Shown here: positions 45,375-55,820 of the stretch, in pieces
Layout of the letters: every line of letters begins with the position of its first letter
Numbering within the stretch: position 1 is the first letter of the stretch
DNA from: Cycloclasticus sp. 46_120_T64
GTDB lineage: Bacteria > Pseudomonadota > Gammaproteobacteria > Methylococcales > Cycloclasticaceae
Direction of reading: 5' to 3'
Assembly: GCA_002162695.1 (NCBI GenBank)
Contig: MAAM01000011.1
Location: 124,001 to 188,000 of the forward strand
DNA: 64,000 bases
Notes under the pieces: model-generated
What the model was told of the DNA's origin: nothing
Database searches by the model: none
The model's input: the letters and a program-made list of their open reading frames with translations, nothing else
Made by a program: the position numbers and the translations under genes

Positions 45375-46559
45375 ATGCATGAGTTTGCCAGAATAAAGCG
45401 TCTTCCCCCCTATGTCTTTAATATTGTTAATGACTTAAAAGCGCAAGCGCGTGCGGCGGGTGAGGACATTATTGATTTTGGTATGGGTAACCCAGACCAG
45501 CCGACACCGCAACATATTGTTGATAAGTTAACCGAAGCCGCTCAACGAGGCGATACACATCGTTATTCAGTATCTAGAGGTATTCCGCGTTTACGTAAGG
45601 CCATTTGTGGTTGGTATAAATCCAAGTACGATGTTGATCTCGACTTTGACTCAGAAGCTATCGTAACGATCGGTTCAAAAGAAGGTTTAGCTCATTTAGC
45701 CATGGCTACTTTGGGGCCTGGGGATGCTGTATTGGTCCCTAATCCAGCGTATCCAATTCACCCCTATGGTTTTGTTATCGCAGGTGCAGATATTCGTCAC
45801 GTGCCGATTGGCCCCGATGTAGACTTTTTCTGTGAACTTGAAAAAGCGATTAAAACATCGTATCCAAAACCTAAAATGTTGGTGCTTAATTTTCCGGGCA
45901 ACCCAACCACTCAATGTGTGGACCTAGAGTTCTTTGAAAAAGTCGTGAAAATGGCTAAGGAACACGATATCTGGGTAGTGCATGATAATGCCTATGCTGA
46001 AATTGTGTTCGATGGTTATAAAGCGCCATCAATTTTGCAAGTACCCGGTGCTAAAGATATAGCAGTTGAGTTTTATTCCTTATCAAAAACTTACAATATG
46101 CCGGGTTGGCGTGTTGGTTTTATGTGCGGTAATAAAGAATTGGTGGGTGCGTTAGCACGGATCAAATCTTATTTAGACTATGGCATGTTCACGCCTATTC
46201 AGGTGGCTGCGATTGCCGCCTTAGAAGGGCCGCAGGATTGTGTTGATGATATTCGAGCACTATACAAGGAACGCCGTGATGTATTATGCGACGGCTTGAA
46301 TGCAATCGGTTGGGAAGTTGAAAAACCCAAGGCGACGATGTTTGTTTGGGCTAAAATTCCTGAGTTTTACCGTGAGATGGGGTCATTAGAGTTTTCTAAA
46401 AAATTACTAAAAGATGCCAAGGTTGCTGTTTCACCAGGTATTGGCTTTGGTGATTTTGGTGATGAATATGTGCGTTTTGGTTTAATTGAGAATAACCACC
46501 GAACGCGTCAGGCGGTTCGTGGCCTCAAACAAATGTTCAGAAATGATGGTTGTAAATAA
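45375..46559 (+). CDS. alaC: Alanine/glutamate-pyruvate aminotransferase (AlaC-like)
   Basis: [48 protein letters not shown] motif [15 protein letters not shown]. Confidence 0.92.
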   Translation: MHEFARIKRLPPYVFNIVNDLKAQARAAGEDIIDFGMGNPDQPTPQHIVDKLTEAAQRGDTHRYSVSRGIPRLRKAICGWYKSKYDVDLDFDSEAIVTIGSKEGLAHLAMATLGPGDAVLVPNPAYPIHPYGFVIAGADIRHVPIGPDVDFFCELEKAIKTSYPKPKMLVLNFPGNPTTQCVDLEFFEKVVKMAKEHDIWVVHDNAYAEIVFDGYKAPSILQVPGAKDIAVEFYSLSKTYNMPGWRVGFMCGNKELVGALARIKSYLDYGMFTPIQVAAIAALEGPQDCVDDIRALYKERRDVLCDGLNAIGWEVEKPKATMFVWAKIPEFYREMGSLEFSKKLLKDAKVAVSPGIGFGDFGDEYVRFGLIENNHRTRQAVRGLKQMFRNDGCK

Positions 46560-46592
46560 GCACTCGCATTAATAGCGGTTAATTTATTACTG

Positions 46593-46598
46593 TATAAT
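46593..46598 (+). promoter_or_regulatory. Consensus -10 element upstream of hom
   Basis: TATAAT 33 bp before the hom TTG start; weak -35. Confidence 0.35.
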
Positions 46599-46630
46599 TA
46601 TCCTCTTTGAAATGTTCTTAGGGGATAATC

Positions 46631-47941
46631 TTGAAAGTTGTTAAAGTTGGTTTGTTAGGCCTTGGCACAGTGGGTGGTGGTACAGTTAATGTACTCGAAA
46701 GGAATTTCTCAGAAATTTCTCGCCGCAGTGGTTGTGAGCTTGTTGTTTCTAGAGCCAGTGCTCGTGATATTAGCAGAGCCAGAATTTGTAATACCGATAA
46801 CATTCAACTAACGACAGACTCTAATGAGGTCGTTAACGACCCTGATATTCAAATTATTGTTGAACTCATGGGCGGTGAAGAACCTGCTAAATCACTGATC
46901 CTCTCTGCCTTAGCGCAAGGTAAACACGTTGTTACCGCCAATAAAGCCTTAATCGCCTTACACGGTAATGAGCTGTTTGCTGCCGCCGCTGAAAATAACG
47001 TTATTTTAGCCTATGAAGCCGCCATTGCGGGTGGTATTCCAATTGTTAAAGCTATTCGAGAAGGCCTTAGTGCCAATAGAATAGAGTGGTTAGCCGGTAT
47101 TATTAATGGCACGGGTAACTTCATCCTCACCGAAATGCGCGACAAAGGCAGCGCCTTTAGCGATGTCCTACAGCAAGCGCAAGAACTCGGTTATGCAGAA
47201 GCAGACCCTACCTTTGATGTTGAAGGTATTGATGCCGCGCATAAACTTTGTATTCTTGCGTCGCTATCGTTTGGTATGCCGTTAAATTTTGCGCGGGTTT
47301 ATACCGAAGGTATTTCAAAGATCACCCCCTTAGATGTGACCTATGCTGAAGAGCTAGGTTACCGAATTAAGCACTTAGGTGTCGCTAGACGAACCGAAGA
47401 CGGTGTGGAAATGCGAGTACACCCCACATTAATCCCTGAAAAGCGGCTGATTGCCAATGTTGACGGGGTGATGAATGCGGTATTGGTTAAGGGTAATGCT
47501 GTTGGTGCAACTATGTATTACGGCCCGGGTGCAGGCGCAGACGCGACAGCTTCTGCGGTAGTGGCGGACTTAGTTGATATTTGCCGTCAGTTAGATGGCT
47601 CTGCGGCGAGTGCCGTACCTGCTTTAGGGTTTGCAAGTGATAAACTTGAAACACTGGCTATTTTACCTATTGAACAAGTTAAGACAGCCTTCTACTTGCG
47701 CTTGTCGGTACAAGATAAAGCCGGTGTGATGGCAGCAATGACAACAATTTTGGCGAATAATGGCATTAGCATTGAAGCGGTATTGCAAAAAGAACCTAAA
47801 CAGCAAGGCGCTGATGCACAGGTTATTTTATTAACTGATTGTGTATTAGAAAGCGATTTAATACTAGCGCTTGAACAAATCGAATCATTAGATTCAACCA
47901 ATGGTGCGGTAACTCGTATTCGTGTTGAATCACTACAATAG
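46631..47941 (+). CDS. hom: Homoserine dehydrogenase (TTG start)
   Basis: VGLLGLGTVGGGTVNVL, VTANKALIALHG, GIINGTGNFILTEM, ACT domain. Confidence 0.97.
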   Translation: MKVVKVGLLGLGTVGGGTVNVLERNFSEISRRSGCELVVSRASARDISRARICNTDNIQLTTDSNEVVNDPDIQIIVELMGGEEPAKSLILSALAQGKHVVTANKALIALHGNELFAAAAENNVILAYEAAIAGGIPIVKAIREGLSANRIEWLAGIINGTGNFILTEMRDKGSAFSDVLQQAQELGYAEADPTFDVEGIDAAHKLCILASLSFGMPLNFARVYTEGISKITPLDVTYAEELGYRIKHLGVARRTEDGVEMRVHPTLIPEKRLIANVDGVMNAVLVKGNAVGATMYYGPGAGADATASAVVADLVDICRQLDGSAASAVPALGFASDKLETLAILPIEQVKTAFYLRLSVQDKAGVMAAMTTILANNGISIEAVLQKEPKQQGADAQVILLTDCVLESDLILALEQIESLDSTNGAVTRIRVESLQ

Positions 47942-47949
47942 GAAATATT

Positions 47950-49059
47950 ATGCCTCAAGGTAATCGTTACAAAGGTCTTATTGATAAATTTAAGGCCGTT
48001 TTACCCGTTTCAGACACAACCCGTTTTATTAGTTTAGGTGAAGGTAATACACCGCTAATAAAGCTCGAGAACATCCCCGCTTTAATTGGTAAAAATGTTG
48101 ATATTTACGTTAAATATGAAGGTTTAAACCCAACTGGCTCGTTCAAAGACCGTGGTATGACCATGGCGGTTACTAAGGCGGTGGAAGAGGGTAGTCAAGC
48201 GATTATTTGTGCCTCAACAGGTAATACCTCAGCTTCTGCAGCCGCTTACGCAGCGCGGGCTGGTATTAAAGCCTTTGTTTTAATCCCTGAAGGTAAAATT
48301 GCGTTAGGTAAGCTCGCACAAGCGATGATGCATGGTGCTGAAATTATTCAAATTAAAGGTAATTTTGATCACGGTATGCAGTTAGTGAAAGAAGTTGCTG
48401 AACACGCGCCCGTTACTATTGTTAACTCAATTAACCCTTATCGTTTGCAAGGGCAAAAAACAGCCGCTTATGAAATTGTTGAAGCCTTAGGTCAAGTGCC
48501 TGATTATCACTGCTTACCGGTTGGTAATGCGGGTAACATTTCGGCGCATTGGATGGGCTACACCGAAATGGCTCAGCCAGAAAATGAGTCTGCTGCGGGT
48601 AATTATTCTAAGTTAGCTGTTAATAAACGTCCTGTTATGGTCGGTTATCAAGCGGCTGGTGCAGCGCCTTTCCTTAAAGGTGAAATGATTGATGACCCTG
48701 AAACGGTCGCTACCGCGATTCGTATTGGTCGTCCTCAATCTTGGGATAAAGCATGGGCAGCACAAAAGGAATCAGCTGGTTGGTTTGATCTATTAACGGA
48801 TGAGGAGATTTTGGCCGCACAGAAATTACTGACGGAAAAAGAAGGTATCTTTTGTGAACCGGCGTCAGCGGCGTCTGTTGGTGGTGCTATTCGTGATATT
48901 AAAAATGGAAAAATCCCAGAAGGCAGCACGATTGTGTGTACCTTAACCGGCCATGGTTTAAAAGACCCTGATACGGCTATCTCACAATGTGTTGCTCAGC
49001 CTCAGGCGATTGAAGCATCGTTAGATGCAGTTAAGGCTGCTATTCTAGATAAGTTGTAA
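47950..49059 (+). CDS. thrC: Threonine synthase
   Basis: SLGEGNTPLIKLENI, NPTGSFKDRGMTMAVTKA, STGNTSASAAAYAARAG. Confidence 0.97.
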   Translation: MPQGNRYKGLIDKFKAVLPVSDTTRFISLGEGNTPLIKLENIPALIGKNVDIYVKYEGLNPTGSFKDRGMTMAVTKAVEEGSQAIICASTGNTSASAAAYAARAGIKAFVLIPEGKIALGKLAQAMMHGAEIIQIKGNFDHGMQLVKEVAEHAPVTIVNSINPYRLQGQKTAAYEIVEALGQVPDYHCLPVGNAGNISAHWMGYTEMAQPENESAAGNYSKLAVNKRPVMVGYQAAGAAPFLKGEMIDDPETVATAIRIGRPQSWDKAWAAQKESAGWFDLLTDEEILAAQKLLTEKEGIFCEPASAASVGGAIRDIKNGKIPEGSTIVCTLTGHGLKDPDTAISQCVAQPQAIEASLDAVKAAILDKL

Positions 49060-49062
49060 ACT

Positions 49063-50820
49063 GTGAGTCAGTCACGCTTAGATTCTTCGCAAGGCGGGGC
49101 TAAGCCTGTTATTAAACGTCGTGAAGCTATCAGTAGCGACGTTAGTTTATTTTCTAATATCCACCCAGTGTTACGCACTGTATACCTGAATCGTGGGCTT
49201 AGCTCTGATGATCAGCTTGATCGTACGTTAAAAAAACTGCCGAGTTACCAAAGCTTATCGGGAATAACTCGAGCGGTTGATCTTATTAAGCAGGCCATTA
49301 TTAACAATAAAAAAATTGTTATTGTGGCCGACTTTGATGCTGACGGAGCAACATCTTGCACCGTAGCGATGCGAGGTTTACGCTTATTAGGTGCGCAGCA
49401 AGTTGATTTTGTGGTGCCTGATCGGTTCAAGTTTGGTTATGGTTTGACCCCTGAAATTGTCGATGTTGCTTTAGCGTTAAAGCCTGAGTTAATTATTACC
49501 GTCGATAATGGTATCTCCAGTGTTGAGGGCGTTTCGTATGCACGCTCCAATGGTTGTCAGGTGGTGGTAACGGATCATCATTTGCCGCCTAAAGTCTTGC
49601 CCGAAGCCGATGCCATAGTTAATCCACAGTTAATAGGTGATCAGTTCCCTAGTAAAGCATTAGCGGGCGTGGGTGTTATTTTCTATGTCTTGTTAGCGGT
49701 ACGTGCCAGTTTACAAAAAGACGGGTATTTTAATCAGCAAGCTGCGCCAAATTTAGCAAATCTATTGGATATTGTGGCCTTAGGTACTGTTGCTGATGTG
49801 GTGCCGATGGATGAGACCAATCGAAAATTGGTACATCAAGGTTTGCTCAGAATTCAAAATAATAAGTGTGTTCCGGGTATTCAAGCCTTGTTACGCATTG
49901 CAAAACGCGAACCCGAACGTGTGGTAGCGAGTGATCTTGGGTTTTCTATTGGCCCAAGGCTGAATGCAGCGGGGCGTTTGGATGACATGTCTCTGGGTAT
50001 TCAATGTTTGTTAACGGATGATGAGCAAGAAGCTAACCGCATCGCAGAGCAGTTAGATGCGTTAAATATTGAACGTCGTGCGATTGAAGATGATATGAAG
50101 CTCGATGCCTTCAAAATTTTATCGTCATTTAAGACTGATAATACAAGTCAGCAATGGGGAGTTTGTCTTTATGATGAATATTGGCATCAAGGTGTTATTG
50201 GTATTCTGGCCTCTCGAATCAAAGAGAAACTTAATCGTCCAGTGATTGCGTTTGCAAAGGCGGGTGATAATGAAATCAAAGGCTCGGCACGCTCCATTCC
50301 TGGTTTACATATCAGAGACGTACTGGATGATATTGCTAGCCGGCAACCGCAATTATTAAAGAAGTTTGGTGGACACGCGATGGCCGCGGGGATGAGTTTA
50401 GCGCTTGATGATTTTGATCTGTTTTGTGAGGAGTTTGATCAGGCCGTTAAAATACGCCTTGATTCTGTTGAACCTGAAAATGTTTTTTTAGTTGATGGTG
50501 AGATAGCTGATGCAGATATTAACCTAAATTTAGCGGAAATCTTAAGGCAGGGTGGCCCTTGGGGGCAAAATTTTCCGGAGCCTATTTTTGAGGGCGTTTT
50601 TAATGTGAAAAATGCGCGTATCGTCGGCCAGAAACACGTTAAATTAGAGCTGGAAACGCAGAGTAATAAGCGCAAAATTGAGGCGATTTATTTTAACCCC
50701 GATAACCCTGATGGCTTGATTGGCCTAGCGACGGTCAGGTTGGTGTATCAACTCGATGTTAATCACTATATGGGGCGCTCCCGAGTGCAGTTGATGGTTC
50801 GATACTTAGAGCCAGTATAG
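49063..50820 (+). CDS. recJ: Single-stranded-DNA-specific exonuclease RecJ (GTG start)
   Basis: VIVADFDADGATSCTVAMRGL, TVDNGISS, VTDHHLPP, GGHAMAAGMSL. Confidence 0.97.
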   Translation: MSQSRLDSSQGGAKPVIKRREAISSDVSLFSNIHPVLRTVYLNRGLSSDDQLDRTLKKLPSYQSLSGITRAVDLIKQAIINNKKIVIVADFDADGATSCTVAMRGLRLLGAQQVDFVVPDRFKFGYGLTPEIVDVALALKPELIITVDNGISSVEGVSYARSNGCQVVVTDHHLPPKVLPEADAIVNPQLIGDQFPSKALAGVGVIFYVLLAVRASLQKDGYFNQQAAPNLANLLDIVALGTVADVVPMDETNRKLVHQGLLRIQNNKCVPGIQALLRIAKREPERVVASDLGFSIGPRLNAAGRLDDMSLGIQCLLTDDEQEANRIAEQLDALNIERRAIEDDMKLDAFKILSSFKTDNTSQQWGVCLYDEYWHQGVIGILASRIKEKLNRPVIAFAKAGDNEIKGSARSIPGLHIRDVLDDIASRQPQLLKKFGGHAMAAGMSLALDDFDLFCEEFDQAVKIRLDSVEPENVFLVDGEIADADINLNLAEILRQGGPWGQNFPEPIFEGVFNVKNARIVGQKHVKLELETQSNKRKIEAIYFNPDNPDGLIGLATVRLVYQLDVNHYMGRSRVQLMVRYLEPV

Positions 50821-50873
50821 CTTTATACCTTATGGAGACGCCTTGCCCAGGGGGTGTTAAATAATAAATTCTA

Positions 50874-51213
50874 CTAGGCTCGTGTTTTATCAAACTCCTT
50901 ACTGAGTAGACTCAAGCCTTCTCTGGCTTCGTTGATATTTCCTCGCAGATACTTATTTTTAAGCCTTGTGCGATAAGGTGATGCGCCTTGTTGTGACCGT
51001 ATTAAGGCCGATATTGGCTGGATTTACAGGTGGTAGTAGCTGAGTGATTTTATTGCTTAGCTTGCTGGCGTAATCGTGACTGATCGTTTGAAGTGATAGC
51101 TGTTTTTGCTGCCGTTTGTATTGTTCGGGTAAGTAAATACTACAGAGGGGTACGAGTATTAAGCTGAAGGTGGCAAATTTGATGCATCTTGAGTGGGTGA
51201 AGGCGTTAAGCAT
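50874..51213 (-). pseudogene. Possible frameshifted small membrane/secreted hypothetical protein
   Basis: Minus-strand ORF 50959-51213 (MLNAFTHSRCIKFATFSLILVPLCSIYLPEQYKRQQ...) is followed one frame away by a continuous, protein-like reading frame SQQGASPYRTRLKNKYLRGNINEAREGLSLLSKEFDKTRA ending at TAG 50874-50876. Confidence 0.3.
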
Positions 51214-51246
51214 AGTGTTTTGGTTCCGATCTAAACGAAGTGTATT

Positions 51247-51310
51247 AAATGGGCTGGCTGCATAAATACTGGCAGGATTTTGATCCTGCTCGTTAGCGTA
51301 TCAGCCATTT
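51247..51310. repeat. Nested inverted repeat upstream of the S4-domain gene
   Basis: AAATGgGCTG (51247-51256) / CAGCCATTT (51302-51310) with one bulge, enclosing GCAGGAT-TTTG-ATCCTGC (51272-51289). Confidence 0.6.
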
Positions 51311-51409
51311 AGGTTTGGAGTTAATGAAGTGATTAGCTGTTTTATGGCGAATTGATTGAGATTATGTTTTTAAAGAAATAGGGGTTTACCCTAGAGGTAT
51401 GAGAGAAAA

Positions 51410-51625
51410 ATGAATGAAATAGAAATTACGAAAGAACCTGTGGAACTTTATAAAATATTGAAGTTTGAGGCAATGGTTGCCAGTGGTGGTGAAGCGAAGC
51501 TGGTTATTGCTGAAGGTCTGGTGACGGTGAATGGGGTGACTGAAACACGTAAACGTAAAAAAATAGTAGCGGGTGATGTCATCTCTTTTGCGGGTGAGCG
51601 CTACGCTGTGAAACTGGCTAAATAG
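51410..51625 (+). CDS. S4-domain RNA-binding protein, YbcJ-like
   Basis: LYKILKFEAMVASGGEAKLVIAEGLVTVNGVTETRKRKKIVAGDVISF. Confidence 0.88.
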   Translation: MNEIEITKEPVELYKILKFEAMVASGGEAKLVIAEGLVTVNGVTETRKRKKIVAGDVISFAGERYAVKLAK

Positions 51626-51693
51626 TAGGTTTAGCGGTCAAAATACTTGCTGGGTACAGAGATTGGATCTCGTTTTGACTATACAATGGAATT

Positions 51694-51718
51694 ATATAGG
51701 ACTAAAATAGTCCCATAT
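51694..51718 (+). promoter_or_regulatory. IscR type-1-like operator upstream of the suf operon
   Basis: ATATAGGACTAAAATAGTCCCATAT: perfect GGACTA-AAA-TAGTCC palindrome; ATA/GACT/AGTC/TAT positions match the 25-bp IscR type-1 consensus. Confidence 0.75.
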
Positions 51719-51729
51719 GCGAGGAGTCT

Positions 51730-52200
51730 ATGCTTAGAGTCAGTAAATTAACAGATTATGCAACGGTTATCTTAACCCATATTGCCCATGATCCTAATGA
51801 AGTGCATGCTGCGTCAGATATCACAACGGCAACAGGGGTGGCCCAGCCGACCGTCAGTAAGCTCTTAAAGTTATTGGCAAAAGAGAATATTTTGATGTCT
51901 CGTCGTGGTGCTAAAGGCGGCTATGTTTTAGCTAAGCGGCCTGATCAAACAGATGTCGCCGAAATAATCATGGCGATAGAAGGGCCGATCAGTATGACTG
52001 AGTGCAGTACCGATCAGGGTAACTGTGAGCAGGAATCTTCGTGTGAAATAAAGGGTAACTGGAACCTAATTAACCGTGCGGTCTATACGGCATTAAAAGC
52101 GGTGACCTTAGCCGATTTATTAGCACCCGTTCGGCAACAAGCGGTGATGGTTGATCTGCCGGTTGGTGCAAAAACAAATGATTTAAAAGTGGAGATCTAG
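51730..52200 (+). CDS. Rrf2-family SUF Fe-S assembly transcriptional regulator
   Basis: MLRVSKLTDYATVILTHIA, helix-turn-helix VAQPTVSKLLKLL, C-X6-C-X5-C (CSTDQGNCEQESSC); first gene of the suf cluster. Confidence 0.92.
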   Translation: MLRVSKLTDYATVILTHIAHDPNEVHAASDITTATGVAQPTVSKLLKLLAKENILMSRRGAKGGYVLAKRPDQTDVAEIIMAIEGPISMTECSTDQGNCEQESSCEIKGNWNLINRAVYTALKAVTLADLLAPVRQQAVMVDLPVGAKTNDLKVEI

Positions 52201-53649
52201 ATGGCAGCATCTAATGAAAATTTAAAAGACATGATTGGCCAAGAATATAAAGATGGCTTTGTCACAGAAATTGAGTCGGATTCATTTCCACCCGGTTTGA
52301 ATGAAGACGTTATTCGCGCTTTATCGGCAAAAAAAGACGAACCTGAGTTTCTTCTAGAATGGCGTTTGGAAGCGTACCGACACTGGTTAACGATGGAGCA
52401 CCCAGAATGGGCGTTTGTTGAGTTCCCAAAGATTGATTTTCAAGAAATTAGTTATTACTCGGCGCCTAAGAGTATGGAAGATGGGCCCAAGAGTTTGGAC
52501 GAAGTCGACCCTGCCTTAATCGATACCTATAACAAACTGGGTATTCCTTTGGAAGAACAAATGCGTTTAGCCGGTGTGGCGGTGGATGCAGTGTTTGATA
52601 GTGTCTCGGTGGCTACGACCTTTAAAGATAAGTTATATGAAGCTGGGGTTATTTTTTGCTCCTTCTCTGAGGCGGTTAAGGAACACCCCGAGTTGATCAA
52701 ACAATATTTGGGCACGGTGGTGTCTCAATATGATAATTTTTATGCCGCGCTCAATGCAGCGGTGTTTAGTGATGGTTCGTTTGTGTATATTCCTAAAGGT
52801 GTACGTTGCCCGATGGAGTTATCTACCTACTTTAGAATTAACGCGGCGAATACTGGGCAATTTGAGCGTACCCTGATTATTGCCGATGAAGGCAGTCACG
52901 TCAGCTACTTAGAAGGCTGCACCGCACCAATGCGTGATGAAAATCAGCTGCATGCGGCGGTGGTTGAACTGGTTATTCTAAAAGATGCAGAAATTAAATA
53001 CTCAACCGTACAAAACTGGTACCCAGGCGATGAAAATGGTGTGGGTGGTATTTATAACTTTGTTACCAAGCGCGCAGAGTGTCGTGGTGAAAAATCTAAA
53101 GTCTCTTGGACACAAGTGGAAACCGGCTCGGCCATTACTTGGAAGTACCCCAGTGTGATACTGAAGGGGGATGACTCGGTGGGTGAGTTTTATTCTGTTG
53201 CGTTAACCAATAATTATCAGCAAGCTGATACTGGCACGAAGATGATCCACCACGGGAAAAACACGAGTAGTACGATTATCTCGAAAGGTATTTCCGCTGG
53301 GCATGGGCAAAACACTTATCGGGGCTTGGTTAAAATCGGCCGTAAGGCTGAAAACGCTAGGAACTATACGCAGTGTGATTCTTTGTTGTTAGGCGACCAA
53401 TGTGGCGCTCATACCTTCCCGTATATCGAAACAAAACAGCCGAGTGCGACTATCGAACACGAAGCCTCAACGTCTAAAATCAGCGAAGATCAATTGTTCT
53501 ATTGCATGCAGCGCGGAATTTCTGCTGAAGATGCGGTATCGATGATCGTAAATGGTTTTTGTAAAGAGGTATTCAAAGAATTACCGATGGAGTTCGCGGT
53601 GGAAGCTCAAGCCTTATTAGGTATCAGCCTTGAAGGTAGCGTTGGTTAA
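52201..53649 (+). CDS. sufB: Fe-S cluster assembly protein SufB
   Basis: [53 protein letters not shown]. Confidence 0.97.
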   Translation: MAASNENLKDMIGQEYKDGFVTEIESDSFPPGLNEDVIRALSAKKDEPEFLLEWRLEAYRHWLTMEHPEWAFVEFPKIDFQEISYYSAPKSMEDGPKSLDEVDPALIDTYNKLGIPLEEQMRLAGVAVDAVFDSVSVATTFKDKLYEAGVIFCSFSEAVKEHPELIKQYLGTVVSQYDNFYAALNAAVFSDGSFVYIPKGVRCPMELSTYFRINAANTGQFERTLIIADEGSHVSYLEGCTAPMRDENQLHAAVVELVILKDAEIKYSTVQNWYPGDENGVGGIYNFVTKRAECRGEKSKVSWTQVETGSAITWKYPSVILKGDDSVGEFYSVALTNNYQQADTGTKMIHHGKNTSSTIISKGISAGHGQNTYRGLVKIGRKAENARNYTQCDSLLLGDQCGAHTFPYIETKQPSATIEHEASTSKISEDQLFYCMQRGISAEDAVSMIVNGFCKEVFKELPMEFAVEAQALLGISLEGSVG

Positions 53650-53732
53650 TTCGCCAAGCGCGGTTGGGACAATATCGACAATTATTAAATATACCCATCA
53701 CGGGTATCAAACACGTATTTAAAGGTAGCAGT

Positions 53733-54485
53733 ATGCTAAAGATTGAAAATTTACACGTAAGTGTTGAAGGTAAAGAAATATTAAGAGGCATTAATTTAGA
53801 AATTAATGCCGGTGAGGTGCACGCTATTATGGGGCCGAATGGTTCCGGTAAAAGCACCTTGTCATACATTCTTGCTGGTCGCGAAGGGTATGATATAACC
53901 GAGGGGCGAGTGTTGTTTCACGGCAAAGACTTACTCGAAATGAGCGTTGAAGAGCGTGCTTGGGCAGGTGTTTTCTTGGCCTTTCAATACCCAGTAGAAG
54001 TACCGGGTGTGAGTAATATCTATTTTCTAAAAGCCGCACTTAATGGTATTCGTAAGTTTAATGACTTAGCCGAATTGGATGCGATGGATTTCATTGCGAT
54101 GGTTAAAGGTAAAATGAAAGAGCTGGATATGGACGAAAAGTTCTTATATCGGGCGGTCAATGAGGGTTTTTCTGGTGGTGAGAAAAAACGTAATGAAATT
54201 CTGCAAATGTCAGTATTAGAACCGAGTTTATGTGTGCTGGATGAAACTGACTCCGGTTTGGATATTGATGCTTTGAAGATTGTGTCAGAAGGAGTGAATC
54301 GTTTACGTGACTCATCGAGGGCTTTTATCTTGGTGACCCATTACCAGCGTTTGCTTGATTACATCAAACCAGATTTCGTTCATGTCTTAGCACATGGCAA
54401 AGTGGTTAAATCCGGTGGCCCTGAATTAGCTCTAGAGCTTGAAGAGAAGGGTTACAGTTGGGTTGACGAAAAACTAGCGAGTTAA
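53733..54485 (+). CDS. sufC: Fe-S cluster assembly ATPase SufC
   Basis: MGPNGSGKSTLSYILAGR, FSGGEKKRNEILQM, LDETDSGLDIDALK. ATG 53733 preferred over the ORF-track start. Confidence 0.96.
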   Translation: MLKIENLHVSVEGKEILRGINLEINAGEVHAIMGPNGSGKSTLSYILAGREGYDITEGRVLFHGKDLLEMSVEERAWAGVFLAFQYPVEVPGVSNIYFLKAALNGIRKFNDLAELDAMDFIAMVKGKMKELDMDEKFLYRAVNEGFSGGEKKRNEILQMSVLEPSLCVLDETDSGLDIDALKIVSEGVNRLRDSSRAFILVTHYQRLLDYIKPDFVHVLAHGKVVKSGGPELALELEEKGYSWVDEKLAS

Positions 54486-54488
54486 AGA

Positions 54489-55820
54489 ATGTCTGCATCA
54501 GAATTATCTAAAACACATTACGCCGAGTTAATAACAGCGTCTAATGAACACCTTATGGGTGGCGAGCTGCCTTGGTTAACAAGCGTACGCGAGAAAGCCG
54601 GCGAAGCCTTTGCCGGTGAAGGTTTTCCAACACCTAGAGAAGAAGAATGGCGTTATACCAATGTGTCTGCGCTAGAAAAGAATCAATTCAGCTTAGCGAC
54701 TCAAGCCGGCACAGTGGATGCTGATTTCCTTAAGCAAGTGTTGCTGGATGATTGTCATCACTTAGTTTTTGTCGATGGTTTTTACCAAGCAGAATTATCA
54801 TCGCTAGCGGATTTACCTGAGGGTGTTATCGTTAGTGCCTTGAGTGATGGTTTAGCTGCGCATGAAGAGCTGATTAAATCGTTATTGGACTCGGTGATTG
54901 AAGCGCCAGACCGTGGTTTTATCAATTTTAATACGGCCTTGTTCAGCGACGGTGCTTTGATTGCTATTGATGAAAATACCAACGTTGATAAACCTATCCA
55001 ATTAGCCTTTATTGCCTCTTCGGCTGCTGCCTTGAGCCTGTCGAATGTGCGTAACTTAATTGTTGCAAAGGCGGGTTCAAAAGCCAGTATTATTGAAACC
55101 TTTGATGCCTGTGAGAGTAATTGTTACCTGAGTAATGTGGTTAGCGAAGTGGTAGTGGAGCCGAATGCCAACCTCCAACATAGCCGAGTACAAGAAGAAT
55201 CATCGGCGGCTTACCATATTGCAGGCGTGTACACACGGCTAGAACGTAATGCTATTTTTGCGCAATATAATTACACTTTTGGGGCGAGTTTGTCGCGTGC
55301 CGAGATTCATGCAAACCTGGGTGAGGCGGCGGATTGTCGCTTAGATGGTTTGTATGTTGGGCAAGACCGTCAGCATATGGATAACCATACTCGGGTTAAC
55401 CACGCGCAGCCACACGCGATCAGTAACGAAAGTTATAAAGGAGTACTCGCAGATCGTTCACGCGGTGTCTTCCAAGGACGTATTATTGTCGCTGAAGATG
55501 CTCAAAAAACCGATGCAAAGATGAGTAACCGTAATTTATTATTATCGGATCGTGCTGAGGCAGACAGTAAACCTCAGTTAGAAATTTACGCCGATGACGT
55601 CAAATGTGCACACGGGGTAACAGTGGGGCAACTGGATGAAAAAGCGATTTTTTACCTCCGTTCACGTGGTGCCGATGAGCAGACGGCGAAAAATATGCTG
55701 ACCTTTGCCTTCGCCAACGAAATGGTTGAACATATTAGTTTTAAACCTTTACAGATGAGAGTGCTTGACGCTTTATTACTGCGTTTTCCGCAAGCGGGAA
55801 TGAAAAAAGAGTGGTTATGA
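54489..55820 (+). CDS. sufD: Fe-S cluster assembly protein SufD
   Basis: FPTPREEEWRYTNVSAL, KCAHGVTVGQLDEKAIFYLRSRG. Confidence 0.95.
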   Translation: MSASELSKTHYAELITASNEHLMGGELPWLTSVREKAGEAFAGEGFPTPREEEWRYTNVSALEKNQFSLATQAGTVDADFLKQVLLDDCHHLVFVDGFYQAELSSLADLPEGVIVSALSDGLAAHEELIKSLLDSVIEAPDRGFINFNTALFSDGALIAIDENTNVDKPIQLAFIASSAAALSLSNVRNLIVAKAGSKASIIETFDACESNCYLSNVVSEVVVEPNANLQHSRVQEESSAAYHIAGVYTRLERNAIFAQYNYTFGASLSRAEIHANLGEAADCRLDGLYVGQDRQHMDNHTRVNHAQPHAISNESYKGVLADRSRGVFQGRIIVAEDAQKTDAKMSNRNLLLSDRAEADSKPQLEIYADDVKCAHGVTVGQLDEKAIFYLRSRGADEQTAKNMLTFAFANEMVEHISFKPLQMRVLDALLLRFPQAGMKKEWL

